From assembly GCF_048569485.1 (NCBI RefSeq), contig NC_134353.1, positions 530,565,008 through 530,629,007 on the forward strand: 64,000 bases of DNA, written 5' to 3'. The stretch is from Anomaloglossus baeobatrachus. Taxonomy: Eukaryota; Chordata; Amphibia; Anura; Aromobatidae. Both the position numbers and the translations under genes were made by a program. The notes beneath the pieces were generated by a model. That model did not search any database, was not told the DNA's origin, and saw only the letters and a program-made list of their open reading frames with translations. How positions within the stretch are numbered: position 1 is the stretch's first letter; each line of letters begins with the position of its first letter. Below are positions 46,501 to 53,734 of the stretch, piece after piece.

Positions 46501-46957
46501 AAGCAAGCATTGTTGACCTTAGGGAGATCAACATAACGGCTGTCTGTGGATGGATACCATGTTTGGTATAGGTGGTCTCCTTGACTGGAGACTGCCCTTC
46601 CCGTGGTTGTTCCTTCCCGGTGAAAGACCTGGCTAGTTTCCTGCCAGCGTTGAGAAACATGTGATGGTGTCTCCGCGGCTTTCTCATTTGCATACTTCCC
46701 AGGGGGCTTTGCTCTAGAATCACTGCGTTGAGAAACACGTGATGGTGTCTCCGCAGTGGATATGTTGATCTCCCTAAGGTCAACAATGCTTGCTTAAACA
46801 ATTTTGAAGCATGACAGACAGACAGAATAAGGCAATTATATATATAGATATATATAAAAAAAAAAATAAAAAAAAAAAAATCGGCACCAAAACCACCACA
46901 GGCGCGGACTACCACCAATTACTCACGAGCTCTCCACACAAACTGCCAGGGAGGAAT
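26175..46957 (-). CDS. PLIN2: Perilipin 2 (adipophilin), whole gene; CDS 43,242 to 26,434 over seven coding exons
   Basis: PLIN2 coats cytosolic lipid droplets and limits lipase access to stored triacylglycerol. Coding exons, minus strand: 43,242-43,219; 39,887-39,692; 34,428-34,346; 29,717-29,465; 28,993-28,809; 27,014-26,880; 26,805-26,434. All junctions are GT/AG and in phase, giving 415 residues (human PLIN2 has about 437). The N-terminal PAT domain holds [18 protein letters not shown] and [14 protein letters not shown]. An 11-mer-repeat amphipathic region follows ([28 protein letters not shown]). The C-terminal helical bundle has [30 protein letters not shown] and the family-typical [26 protein letters not shown] and the pattern of exons favour PLIN2 over PLIN3. 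A non-coding first exon and promoter lie at 46,927-47,060. The introns hold many repeats, including a sense-strand ribozyme element in intron 1. Confidence 0.92.
26190..26195 (-). terminator. PLIN2: PLIN2 poly(A) signal AATAAA
   Basis: AATAAA on the minus strand, about 240 nt after the stop codon at 26,436-26,434. It would give a short 3' UTR with cleavage near 26,175. Confidence 0.65.
26434..26805 (-). CDS. PLIN2: PLIN2 exon 8 (last coding exon)
   Basis: Starts after a TTTCAG acceptor with [13 protein letters not shown] and ends in an acidic tail ([14 protein letters not shown], stop TAA). It encodes 123 residues: the end of the helical bundle and the conserved [11 protein letters not shown]. 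The acceptor could shift by 3 nt (CAGCAG), changing one Gln. Confidence 0.93.
   Translation of the reverse strand, partial: QIESRTLAIARHLANHLQSTCLSLVSSVQGLQQNLQNKAQSISAMAADIYQNFHSASSFRDMSDSLLTATKDKITQIKDGMDEMITYFINNTPLNWLVGHFTPELAGSQDKEEEIDDGGSDKK
26880..27014 (-). CDS. PLIN2: PLIN2 exon 7
   Basis: 45 codons, phase 0 at both ends. It begins [19 protein letters not shown] and ends GGETEGAE before GTAATG. The block matches the NANQKIQDAQ region of mammalian PLIN2. Confidence 0.93.
27015..28383. other. PLIN2 intron 6, nothing recognised
   Basis: Single-copy-looking AT-rich sequence with no repeat or ORF that I can assign. Confidence 0.5.
28384..28705. mobile_element. 322-bp MITE in PLIN2 intron 6
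   Basis: The ends are GGTACCGTCACAC and GGCACAGTCACAC (inverted). CAGCGATC/GATCGCTGG subterminal blocks lie on both sides. The flanking duplication is not clear. Non-coding. Confidence 0.65.
28809..28993 (-). CDS. PLIN2: PLIN2 exon 6
   Basis: Two bases completing a split Ala codon, plus 61 codons: [20 protein letters not shown] through QLQNTIDL, donor GTTAGT. The RLGSLSTK block is shared with mammalian PLIN2. Confidence 0.94.
29465..29717 (-). CDS. PLIN2: PLIN2 exon 5
   Basis: 84 codons plus one base. It encodes the 11-mer amphipathic repeat region ([45 protein letters not shown]) and [13 protein letters not shown]. Acceptor TTTAG, donor GTAAGC. Confidence 0.94.
29767..33317. mobile_element. 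3.55-kb TTAA-flanked element with internal tandem repeats (non-coding)
   Basis: The ends begin CCCCTTCAC in inverted orientation. TTAA flanks both sides (29,763-29,766 and 33,318-33,321), the duplication used by Kolobok and piggyBac. The interior has a C-rich tract (30,600-30,850), three roughly 115-bp repeats (31,040-31,310, with CGTGCGTCC and GATCAGGGATG), and just over three roughly 390-bp repeats (31,349-32,640). It lies in PLIN2 intron 4. No transposase was found, so it looks non-autonomous. Confidence 0.7.
31349..32640 (+). repeat. ~390-bp tandem repeat, about 3.3 copies
   Basis: The landmark ACCACATATG recurs at about 31,405, 31,791, 32,186 and 32,579 (spacings 386, 395, 393). The last copy is partial and diverged. 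Confidence 0.9.
33322..33694. other. PLIN2 intron 4 segment, nothing firmly recognised
   Basis: No ORF or terminal repeats recognised. It may be a fragment of a dispersed repeat. Confidence 0.4.
33695..34245. mobile_element. Foldback element, ~260-bp inverted arms
   Basis: Two long imperfect inverted arms (outer motif GCAACCAAAGTCATGTG, inner motif GAAGGCAGAGTTGAAGCAGG) surround a centre near 33,955-33,985. An AATAAAGG signal occurs inside the right arm. Non-coding, in PLIN2 intron 4. Confidence 0.75.
34346..34428 (-). CDS. PLIN2: PLIN2 exon 4
   Basis: Two bases completing a split Ile codon, plus 27 codons: [27 protein letters not shown]. Acceptor CCCAG, donor [18 protein letters not shown] is nearly identical to mammalian PLIN2. 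Confidence 0.94.
34766..35503. mobile_element. 738-bp MITE in PLIN2 intron 3
   Basis: Inverted ends GGCTAGTTTCACAC and GGCTGGTTTCACAC extend into about 55 bp of similar sequence (ACGTCTTTTTAACATCCG). The flanking TA is compatible with several superfamilies. The interior holds hairpin module H (34,972-35,026) and a (GA)n tract. Non-coding. Confidence 0.78.
35042..35133 (+). repeat. (GA)n microsatellite, about 46 repeats
   Basis: An uninterrupted AG/GA run of about 92 bp inside the MITE. Confidence 0.98.
35917..36165. repeat. Inverted repeat, ~74-bp arms, with a degenerate hammerhead-like centre
   Basis: Left arm 35,917-35,990 and right arm 36,092-36,165 share TCTTGGTTATCACAATTTGA and CTTGATCAATATGCATCC in inverse orientation. 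Between them is GGATGAG...GAAACGCGTT, a possible decayed hammerhead core. The element resembles foldbacks with ribozyme motifs. In PLIN2 intron 3. Confidence 0.6.
36661..37305 (+). mobile_element. Kolobok-like TIR element fragment (family K)
   Basis: Begins AGGAGTTGTCCAGTTACC and matches the left end of the large insertion at 54,322 for about 430 bp (GCTCTAGCAGCACAT, GGCTCCAGCTATGATGGGG). Its later part matches that insertion's right end near 59,010-59,200 (GCTGGGCTGTG). It probably shows the undisturbed layout of the family. No ORF was recognised. Confidence 0.55.
37310..37405. repeat. Possible solitary DIRS end fragment
   Basis: GGTCTTTTAACCTC followed by a CTGTCCC-like block, and later GGAAACTGAATTACC, recall the terminal repeat of DIRS B. 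Short and diverged. Confidence 0.3.
37432..38349. mobile_element. 918-bp MITE with ~170-bp terminal inverted repeats and TTAA duplication
   Basis: The ends are AGGGAACCCGTCATCAG and AGTGAACCTGTCATCAG (inverted), and the similarity runs about 170 bp inward. TTAA flanks both sides (37,428-37,431 and 38,350-38,353). The middle contains further inverted GC-rich blocks. Kolobok-like by its target site. Non-coding, in PLIN2 intron 3. Confidence 0.85.
38354..39691. other. PLIN2 intron 3, remaining part
   Basis: No gene is seen. The segment at about 38,380-38,660 resembles the modular R1-type repeats (CAGCTG and GGCTGAG blocks), but too weakly to assign. Confidence 0.4.
39692..39887 (-). CDS. PLIN2: PLIN2 exon 3 (PAT domain)
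   Basis: 65 codons plus one base: [20 protein letters not shown] through [14 protein letters not shown], donor GTAGGT, acceptor TTGTGTAG. It carries the core of the PAT domain, which with the 11-mer region serves droplet targeting and stability. Confidence 0.95.
39962..40260. mobile_element. Possible retroposed fragment with A-rich tail and target-site duplication
   Basis: GAACTCTTCC occurs at both ends, in AAAATGAACTCTTCC and AAAACGAACTCTTCC. The copy between them ends in an A-rich tail (AAAAAAACAAAAACAAAAC) preceded by AATAAA-like signals. This fits LINE-style retroposition of a short RNA. Source unknown. Confidence 0.4.
40404..40984. mobile_element. 581-bp MITE with TAA duplication in PLIN2 intron 2
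   Basis: The ends are GGCTAGTTTCA and GGGTACTTTCA (inverted), flanked by TAA at 40,401-40,403 and 40,985-40,987. Non-coding, with A-rich runs. PIF/Harbinger-like by its duplication. Confidence 0.7.
40988..43218. other. PLIN2 intron 2, remaining part
   Basis: An A-run lies at 41,546-41,568. Around 41,400-41,720, weak similarity to R1 modules (TAAAGCAGACCACTG) suggests an old copy. Nothing else was recognised. Confidence 0.4.
43219..43246 (-). CDS. PLIN2: PLIN2 exon 2 (start codon exon)
   Basis: After a TTTCCCCAG acceptor come four untranslated bases, then ATG at 43,242-43,240 and eight codons (MAETMEQQ) up to donor GTAATT. Phase 0 joins exactly to exon 3. The very short coding part matches the PLIN2 gene plan, in which exon 1 is untranslated. 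Confidence 0.82.
43358..43531. repeat. 174-bp palindrome around an (AT)n core
   Basis: Two inverted copies of a unit beginning ACTAGAAGGTGGCCCGATTC, about 76 bp each, meet head-to-head across a TATATA centre. (TA)n microsatellites flank both sides (about 43,315-43,357 and 43,532-43,580). The unit looks like a dispersed frog repeat. Confidence 0.85.
43620..43935 (+). repeat. GT-rich degenerate tandem repeat
   Basis: Irregular GTGTG/TTGTG-rich sequence in PLIN2 intron 1, next to the 33-bp array. Confidence 0.8.
43950..44395 (+). repeat. Minisatellite, 33-bp unit, about 13 copies
   Basis: Unit core CACTCCCAAACGTGCTCCAT, then CCGCCATGCTGCG. The first few copies have CCCATCGTG in place of CAAACGTG. 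In PLIN2 intron 1. Confidence 0.95.
44395..44990 (+). repeat. Minisatellite, 21-bp unit, about 28 copies
   Basis: Unit AGCATCAGCCTCTCTGTCTC plus C, with a CCC-for-TCC variant clustered in the first copies. It directly follows the 33-bp array. Confidence 0.97.
45049..45165 (+). repeat. Short tandem repeat, GATCGCATACACTCACA type
   Basis: About four to five units of roughly 25 bp with CACAC-rich ends. Confidence 0.85.
45502..45569. repeat. Hairpin module H in PLIN2 intron 1
   Basis: CTGGTAACTATGATACACATC pairs with the inverted right arm GATGTGTATAATGGTTACCAG, with an additional GGGTAACTAAGG/CCTTAGTTACCC inner stem. Same module as at 3,828 and 10,784. Confidence 0.8.
46076..46120 (-). ncRNA. 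Type I hammerhead ribozyme, copy 2 in the transcript
   Basis: Minus-strand order: UCCACA (stem I, 46,120-46,115), CUGAUGA (46,114-46,108), GGGG-CAAAUA-CCCC (stem II and loop), GAAA (46,093-46,090), AC/GU two-pair stem III with GGCU loop, and C17 at 46,082, then UGUGGA (stem I 3' strand). All invariant core bases are present and stem I pairs perfectly over 6 bp. Cleavage is predicted between 46,082 and 46,081. The very short stem III is typical of ribozymes in metazoan retroelements. Confidence 0.85.
46411..46455 (-). ncRNA. Type I hammerhead ribozyme, copy 1 in the transcript
   Basis: Identical in the core to the copy exactly 335 bp away. Cleavage is predicted between 46,417 and 46,416. Cleavage at both sites would release a 335-nt monomer. 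Confidence 0.85.
46927..46957 (-). other. PLIN2: PLIN2 untranslated exon 1 (predicted)
   Basis: The donor GAGCTC|GTGAGT ends at 46,927. The 5' end is inferred at about 25-30 nt from the TATA box, so it is approximate. It would splice to 43,246. Confidence 0.6.
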
Positions 46958-46981
46958 GAGCGCTCCTCGGGCGTCTGCGCT

Positions 46982-46988
46982 CTTATAG
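46982..46988 (-). promoter_or_regulatory. PLIN2: PLIN2 TATA box (CTATAAG)
   Basis: TATAAG on the minus strand in a GC-rich context, about 55 nt before the exon 1 donor. Confidence 0.65.
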
Positions 46989-46997
46989 GCGGATAAC

Positions 46998-47006
46998 CAC
47001 GCCCAC
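46998..47006 (-). promoter_or_regulatory. PLIN2: GC/CACCC box (TGGGCGTGG)
   Basis: A Sp/KLF-type site just upstream of the TATA box. Confidence 0.5.
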
Positions 47007-47052
47007 CTGACTATGCGCGGTCTCCGGAGGCTTCCTGCAGTCAGCTGACTGG

Positions 47053-47060
47053 TGACGTCA
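47053..47060 (-). promoter_or_regulatory. PLIN2: Full CRE palindrome TGACGTCA
   Basis: A consensus CREB/ATF site about 70 bp upstream of the TATA box, next to CAGCTGACTG with an E-box core. This spacing is typical for cAMP-responsive promoters. Inference only. Confidence 0.6.
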
Positions 47061-47168
47061 CAGTCTGCTCTCCTGACTGAGGGCGGCTGTGCGCGGCGTG
47101 CAGGGGTCACGGTGTGACTGACAGTTGTGTGGTGAGGCCGGTAACGGGGGCGTGTTATGTGCTGAAGG

Positions 47169-50100
47169 AGCCTGTACACACGGCAGTTATTGTGGGGATA
47201 GTGGGAGTGGGCTCTGGTGTAATGTATGTATCACTTCTCCCTGCACACAGGGCATTAGAGCCCCATACACAGGGCAGTTATTGTGGGGATAATGGGAGTG
47301 GGGTCTGGTGTAATGTATGTATCACTTCTCCCTGCACACAGGGCATTAGAGCCTCATACACAGGGCAGTTATTGTGGGGAGAATGGGAGTGGGCTCTGGT
47401 GTAATGTATGTATCACTTCTCCCTGCACACAGGGCATTAGAGCCCCATACACATGGCAGTTATTGTTCCCACAGTGGGGATAATGGGAGTGGGGTCTGGT
47501 GTAATGTATGTATCACTTCTCCCTGCACACAGGGCATTAGAGCTCCATACACATGGCAGTTATTGTGGGGAGAATGGGAGTGGGGTCTGGTGTAATGTAT
47601 GTATCACTTCTCCCTACACACAGGGCATTAGAGCCCCATACACATGGCAGTTATTGTTCCCACAGTGGGGATAATGGGAGTGGGGTCTGGTGTAATGTAT
47701 GTATCACTTCTCCCTGCACACAGGGCATTAGAGCTCCATACACATGGCAGTTATTGTGGGGAGAATGGGAGTGGGGTCTGGTGTAATGTATGTATCACTT
47801 CTCCCTGCACACAGGGCATTAGAGCCCCATACACAGGGCAGTTATTGTTCCCACAGTGGGGTCTGGTGTAATGTATGTATCACTTCTCCCTGCACACAGG
47901 GCATTAGAGCCCCATACACAGGGCAGTTATTGTTCCCACAGTGGGGATAATGGGAGTGGGGTCTGGTGTAATGTATGTATCACTTCTCCCTGCACACAGG
48001 GCATTAGAGCCCATACACATGGCAGTTATTGTGGGGATAATGGGAGTGGGGTCTGGTGTAATGTATGTATCACTTCTCCCTGCACACAGGGCATTAGAGC
48101 CCCATACACATGGCAGTTATTGTTCCCACAGTGGGGATAATGGGAGTGGGGTCTGGTGTAATGTATGTATCACTTCTCCCTGCACACAGGGCATTAGAGC
48201 CCATACACATGGCAGTTATTGTGGGGATAATGGGAGTGGGGTCTGGTGTAATGTATGTATCACTTCTCCCTGCACACAGGGCATTAGAGCCCATACACAT
48301 GGCAGTTATTGTGGGGATAATGGGAGTGGGGTCTGGTGTAATGTATGTATCACTTCTCCCTGCACACAGGGCATTAGAGCCCCATACACATGGCAGTTAT
48401 TGTTCCCACAGTGGGGATAATGGGAGTGGGGTCTGGTGTAATGTATGTATCACTTCTCCCTGCACACAGGGCATTAGAGCCCATACACATGGCAGTTATT
48501 GTGGGGAAAATGGGAGTGGGGTCTGGTGTAATGTATGTATCACTTCTCCCTGCACACAGGGCATTAGAGCCCCATACACATGGCAGTTATTGTTCCCACA
48601 GTGGGGATAATGGGAGTGGGGTCTGGTGTAATGTATGTATCACTTCTCCCTGCACACAGGGCATTAGAGCTCCATACACATGGCAGTTATTGTGGGGAGA
48701 ATGGGAGTGGGGTCTGGTGTAATGTATGTATCACTTCTCCCTACACACAGGGCATTAGAGCCCCATACACATGGCAGTTATTGTTCCCACAGTGGGGATA
48801 ATGGGAGTGGGGTCTGGTGTAATGTATGTATCACTTCTCCCTGCACACAGGGCATTAGAGCTCCATACACATGGCAGTTATTGTGGGGAGAATGGGAGTG
48901 GGGTCTGGTGTAATGTATGTATCACTTCTCCCTGCACACAGGGCATTAGAGCCCCATACACAGGGCAGTTATTGTTCCCACAGTGGGGTCTGGTGTAATG
49001 TATGTATCACTTCTCCCTGCACACAGGGCATTAGAGCCCCATACACAGGGCAGTTATTGTTCCCACAGTGGGGATAATGGGAGTGGGGTCTGGTGTAATG
49101 TATGTATCACTTCTCCCTGCACACAGGGCATTAGAGCCCATACACATGGCAGTTATTGTGGGGATAATGGGAGTGGGGTCTGGTGTAATGTATGTATCAC
49201 TTCTCCCTGCACACAGGGCATTAGAGCCCCATACACATGGCAGTTATTGTTCCCACAGTGGGGATAATGGGAGTGGGGTCTGGTGTAATGTATGTATCAC
49301 TTCTCCCTGCACACAGGGCATTAGAGCCCATACACATGGCAGTTATTGTGGGGATAATGGGAGTGGGGTCTGGTGTAATGTATGTATCACTTCTCCCTGC
49401 ACACAGGGCATTAGAGCCCCATACACATGGCAGTTATTGTTCCCACAGTGGGGATAATGGGAGTGGGGTCTGGTGTAATGTATGTATCACTTCTCCCTGC
49501 ACACAGGGCATTAGAGCCCATACACATGGCAGTTATTGTGGGGATAATGGGAGTGGGGTCTGGTGTAATGTATGTATCACTTCTCCCTGCACACAGGGCA
49601 TTAGAGCCCATACACATGGCAGTTATTGTGGGGATAATGGGAGTGGGGTCTGGTGTAATGTATGTATCACTTCTCCCTGCACACAGGGCATTAGAGCCCC
49701 ATACACATGGCAGTTATTGTTCCCACAGTGGGGATAATGGGAGTGGGGTCTGGTGTAATGTATGTATCACTTCTCCCTGCACACAGGGCATTAGAGCTCC
49801 ATACACATGGCAGTTATTGTGGGGAGAATGGGAGTGGGGTCTGGTGTAATGTATGTATCACTTCTCCCTACACACAGGGCATTAGAGCCCCATACACATG
49901 GCAGTTATTGTTCCCACAGTGGGGATAATGGGAGTGGGGTCTGGTGTAATGTATGTATCACTTCTCCCTGCACACAGGGCATTAGAGCTCCATACACATG
50001 GCAGTTATTGTGGGGAGAATGGGAGTGGGGTCTGGTGTAATGTATGTATCACTTCTCCCTGCACACAGGGCATTAGAGCCCCATACACAGGGCAGTTATT

Positions 50101-53100
50101 GTTCCCACAGTGGGGTCTGGTGTAATGTATGTATCACTTCTCCCTGCACACAGGGCATTAGAGCCCCATACACAGGGCAGTTATTGTTCCCACAGTGGGG
50201 ATAATGGGAGTGGGGTCTGGTGTAATGTATGTATCACTTCTCCCTGCACACAGGGCATTAGAGCCCATACACATGGCAGTTATTGTGGGGATAATGGGAG
50301 TGGGGTCTGGTGTAATGTATGTATCACTTCTCCCTGCACACAGGGCATTAGAGCCCCATACACATGGCAGTTATTGTTCCCACAGTGGGGATAATGGGAG
50401 TGGGGTCTGGTGTAATGTATGTATCACTTCTCCCTGCACACAGGGCATTAGAGCCCATACACATGGCAGTTATTGTGGGGATAATGGGAGTGGGGTCTGG
50501 TGTAATGTATGTATCACTTCTCCCTGCACACAGGGCATTAGAGCCCATACACATGGCAGTTATTGTGGGGATAATGGGAGTGGGGTCTGGTGTAATGTAT
50601 GTATCACTTCTCCCTGCACACAGGGCATTAGAGCCCCATACACATGGCAGTTATTGTTCCCACAGTGGGGATAATGGGAGTGGGGTCTGGTGTAATGTAT
50701 GTATCACTTCTCCCTGCACACAGGGCATTAGAGCCCCATACACATGGCAGTTATTGTTCCCACAGTGGGGATAATGGGAGTGGGGTCTGGTGTAATGTAT
50801 GTATCACTTCTCCCTGCACACAGGGCATTAGAGCCCATACACATGGCAGTTATTGTGGGGAAAATGGGAGTGGGGTCTGGTGTAATGTATGTATCACTTC
50901 TCCCTGCACACAGGGCATTAGAGCCCCATACACATGGCAGTTATTGTTCCCACAGTGGGGATAATGGGAGTGGGGTCTGGTGTAATGTATGTATCACTTC
51001 TCCCTGCACACAGGGCATTAGAGCTCCATACACATGGCAGTTATTGTGGGGAGAATGGGAGTGGGGTCTGGTGTAATGTATGTATCACTTCTCCCTACAC
51101 ACAGGGCATTAGAGCCCCATACACATGGCAGTTATTGTTCCCACAGTGGGGATAATGGGAGTGGGGTCTGGTGTAATGTATGTATCACTTCTCCCTGCAC
51201 ACAGGGCATTAGAGCTCCATACACATGGCAGTTATTGTGGGGAGAATGGGAGTGGGGTCTGGTGTAATGTATGTATCACTTCTCCCTGCACACAGGGCAT
51301 TAGAGCCCCATACACAGGGCAGTTATTGTTCCCACAGTGGGGTCTGGTGTAATGTATGTATCACTTCTCCCTGCACACAGGGCATTAGAGCCCCATACAC
51401 AGGGCAGTTATTGTTCCCACAGTGGGGATAATGGGAGTGGGGTCTGGTGTAATGTATGTATCACTTCTCCCTGCACACAGGGCATTAGAGCCCATACACA
51501 TGGCAGTTATTGTGGGGATAATGGGAGTGGGGTCTGGTGTAATGTATGTATCACTTCTCCCTGCACACAGGGCATTAGAGCCCCATACACATGGCAGTTA
51601 TTGTTCCCACAGTGGGGATAATGGGAGTGGGGTCTGGTGTAATGTATGTATCACTTCTCCCTGCACACAGGGCATTAGAGCCCATACACATGGCAGTTAT
51701 TGTGGGGATAATGGGAGTGGGGTCTGGTGTAATGTATGTATCACTTCTCCCTGCACACAGGGCATTAGAGCCCCATACACATGGCAGTTATTGTTCCCAC
51801 AGTGGGGATAATGGGAGTGGGGTCTGGTGTAATGTATGTATCACTTCTCCCTGCACACAGGGCATTAGAGCCCATACACATGGCAGTTATTGTGGGGATA
51901 ATGGGAGTGGGGTCTGGTGTAATGTATGTATCACTTCTCCCTGCACACAGGGCATTAGAGCCCATACACATGGCAGTTATTGTGGGGATAATGGGAGTGG
52001 GGTCTGGTGTAATGTATGTATCACTTCTCCCTGCACACAGGGCATTAGAGCCCCATACACATGGCAGTTATTGTTCCCACAGTGGGGATAATGGGAGTGG
52101 GGTCTGGTGTAATGTATGTATCACTTCTCCCTGCACACAGGGCATTAGAGCCCCATACACATGGCAGTTATTGTTCCCACAGTGGGGATAATGGGAGTGG
52201 GGTCTGGTGTAATGTATGTATCACTTCTCCCTGCACACAGGGCATTAGAGCCCATACACATGGCAGTTATTGTGGGGAAAATGGGAGTGGGGTCTGGTGT
52301 AATGTATGTATCACTTCTCCCTGCACACAGGGCATTAGAGCCCCATACACATGGCAGTTATTGTTCCCACAGTGGGGATAATGGGAGTGGGGTCTGGTGT
52401 AATGTATGTATCACTTCTCCCTGCACACAGGGCATTAGAGCTCCATACACATGGCAGTTATTGTGGGGAGAATGGGAGTGGGGTCTGGTGTAATGTATGT
52501 ATCACTTCTCCCTACACACAGGGCATTAGAGCCCCATACACATGGCAGTTATTGTTCCCACAGTGGGGATAATGGGAGTGGGGTCTGGTGTAATGTATGT
52601 ATCACTTCTCCCTGCACACAGGGCATTAGAGCTCCATACACATGGCAGTTATTGTGGGGAGAATGGGAGTGGGGTCTGGTGTAATGTATGTATCACTTCT
52701 CCCTGCACACAGGGCATTAGAGCCCCATACACAGGGCAGTTATTGTTCCCACAGTGGGGTCTGGTGTAATGTATGTATCACTTCTCCCTGCACACAGGGC
52801 ATTAGAGCCCCATACACAGGGCAGTTATTGTTCCCACAGTGGGGATAATGGGAGTGGGGTCTGGTGTAATGTATGTATCACTTCTCCCTGCACACAGGGC
52901 ATTAGAGCCCATACACATGGCAGTTATTGTGGGGATAATGGGAGTGGGGTCTGGTGTAATGTATGTATCACTTCTCCCTGCACACAGGGCATTAGAGCCC
53001 CATACACATGGCAGTTATTGTTCCCACAGTGGGGATAATGGGAGTGGGGTCTGGTGTAATGTATGTATCACTTCTCCCTGCACACAGGGCATTAGAGCCC

Positions 53101-53506
53101 ATACACATGGCAGTTATTGTGGGGATAATGGGAGTGGGGTCTGGTGTAATGTATGTATCACTTCTCCCTGCACACAGGGCATTAGAGCCCATACACATGG
53201 CAGTTATTGTGGGGATAATGGGAGTGGGGTCTGGTGTAATGTATGTATCACTTCTCCCTGCACACAGGGCATTAGAGCCCATACACATGGCAGTTATTGT
53301 GGGGATAATGGGAGTGGGGTCTGGTGTAATGTATGTATCACTTCTCCCTGCACACAGGGCATTAGACCCCATACACATGGCAGTTATTGTGGGGATAATG
53401 GGAGTGGGGTCTGGTGTAATGTATGTATCCCTTCTCCCTGCACACAGGGCATTAGAGCCCCATACACATGGCAGTTATTGTTCCCACAGTGGGGATAATG
53501 GGATTG
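47169..53506 (+). repeat. Minisatellite with higher-order repeats (85/90/100-bp monomers)
   Basis: About 66 monomers of the type GGTCTGGTGTAATGTATGTA ... CACACAGGGCATTAGAG. Three length classes occur: 100 bp (with TTCCCACAGT), 89-90 bp (without it) and 85 bp (lacking ATAATGGGAGTGGGG). A rare variant, CCCTACACACAG, occurs once per larger block. Blocks start near 47,450, 48,577, 49,704, 50,931 and 52,348, giving lengths of 1,127, 1,127, 1,227 and 1,417 bp. The longer ones differ by whole monomers. The array ends in partially diverged copies. It begins about 200 bp upstream of the PLIN2 TATA box. Confidence 0.97.
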
Positions 53507-53734
53507 GATTCTGGGCCTCATGTACCACAACCCTCCCAACCTTTACAGCAAAGAATGAGGGAGAATTATGTGGCTCTCATAATGTATTCTGGAAAATGTT
53601 GGGCCACTAGTCCGCCAATATATTATTGCTTTCTACCTGAGAGGAAGAGGTAACAGTGAGGGATATTAAGCAGACTGCGTCAGCAGGGCGTAGACTGAAA
53701 TCCGGTAATGTCCTGCTCTATCGGGGCGGTTGGA
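53507..53734. other. Spacer between minisatellite and LINE
   Basis: No feature recognised. Part may belong to the LINE, but no motif supports this. Confidence 0.4.

Larger units (their letters stand above)
45936..46797 (-). mobile_element. Ribozyme-bearing tandem element (retrozyme or Penelope-derived) with 16-bp duplication
   Basis: The flanks carry a perfect 16-bp duplication, ACAATTTTGAAGCATG (45,920-45,935 and 46,798-46,813). Inside are one full and one partial direct copy of a 335-bp unit (45,936-46,534), then an inverted partial copy of about 263 bp (46,535-46,797). Each direct copy contains a hammerhead ribozyme on the minus strand, and the inverted copy starts inside the ribozyme core. 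There is no coding capacity. Tandem units with a type I hammerhead, inverted end copies and target duplications are known for Penelope-like elements and metazoan retrozymes. Which of the two applies here cannot be told. It lies in PLIN2 intron 1. Confidence 0.8.

Noticed and set aside
46535-46560. A third hammerhead in the inverted copy
   Set aside because: Only the 3' half of the core (ACGGCUGUC and UGUGG) is present; CUGAUGA and stem II are missing.
47169-53506. CRISPR-like regular spacing
   Set aside because: Monomers are contiguous without unique spacers, and the genome is eukaryotic. It is a minisatellite.
47114-53610. Dozens of overlapping ORFs encoding MYVSLLPAHRALEP-type repeats
   Set aside because: All are shadows of the 85-100-bp monomers. 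Monomer lengths break the frame repeatedly and no start or splice context is present.
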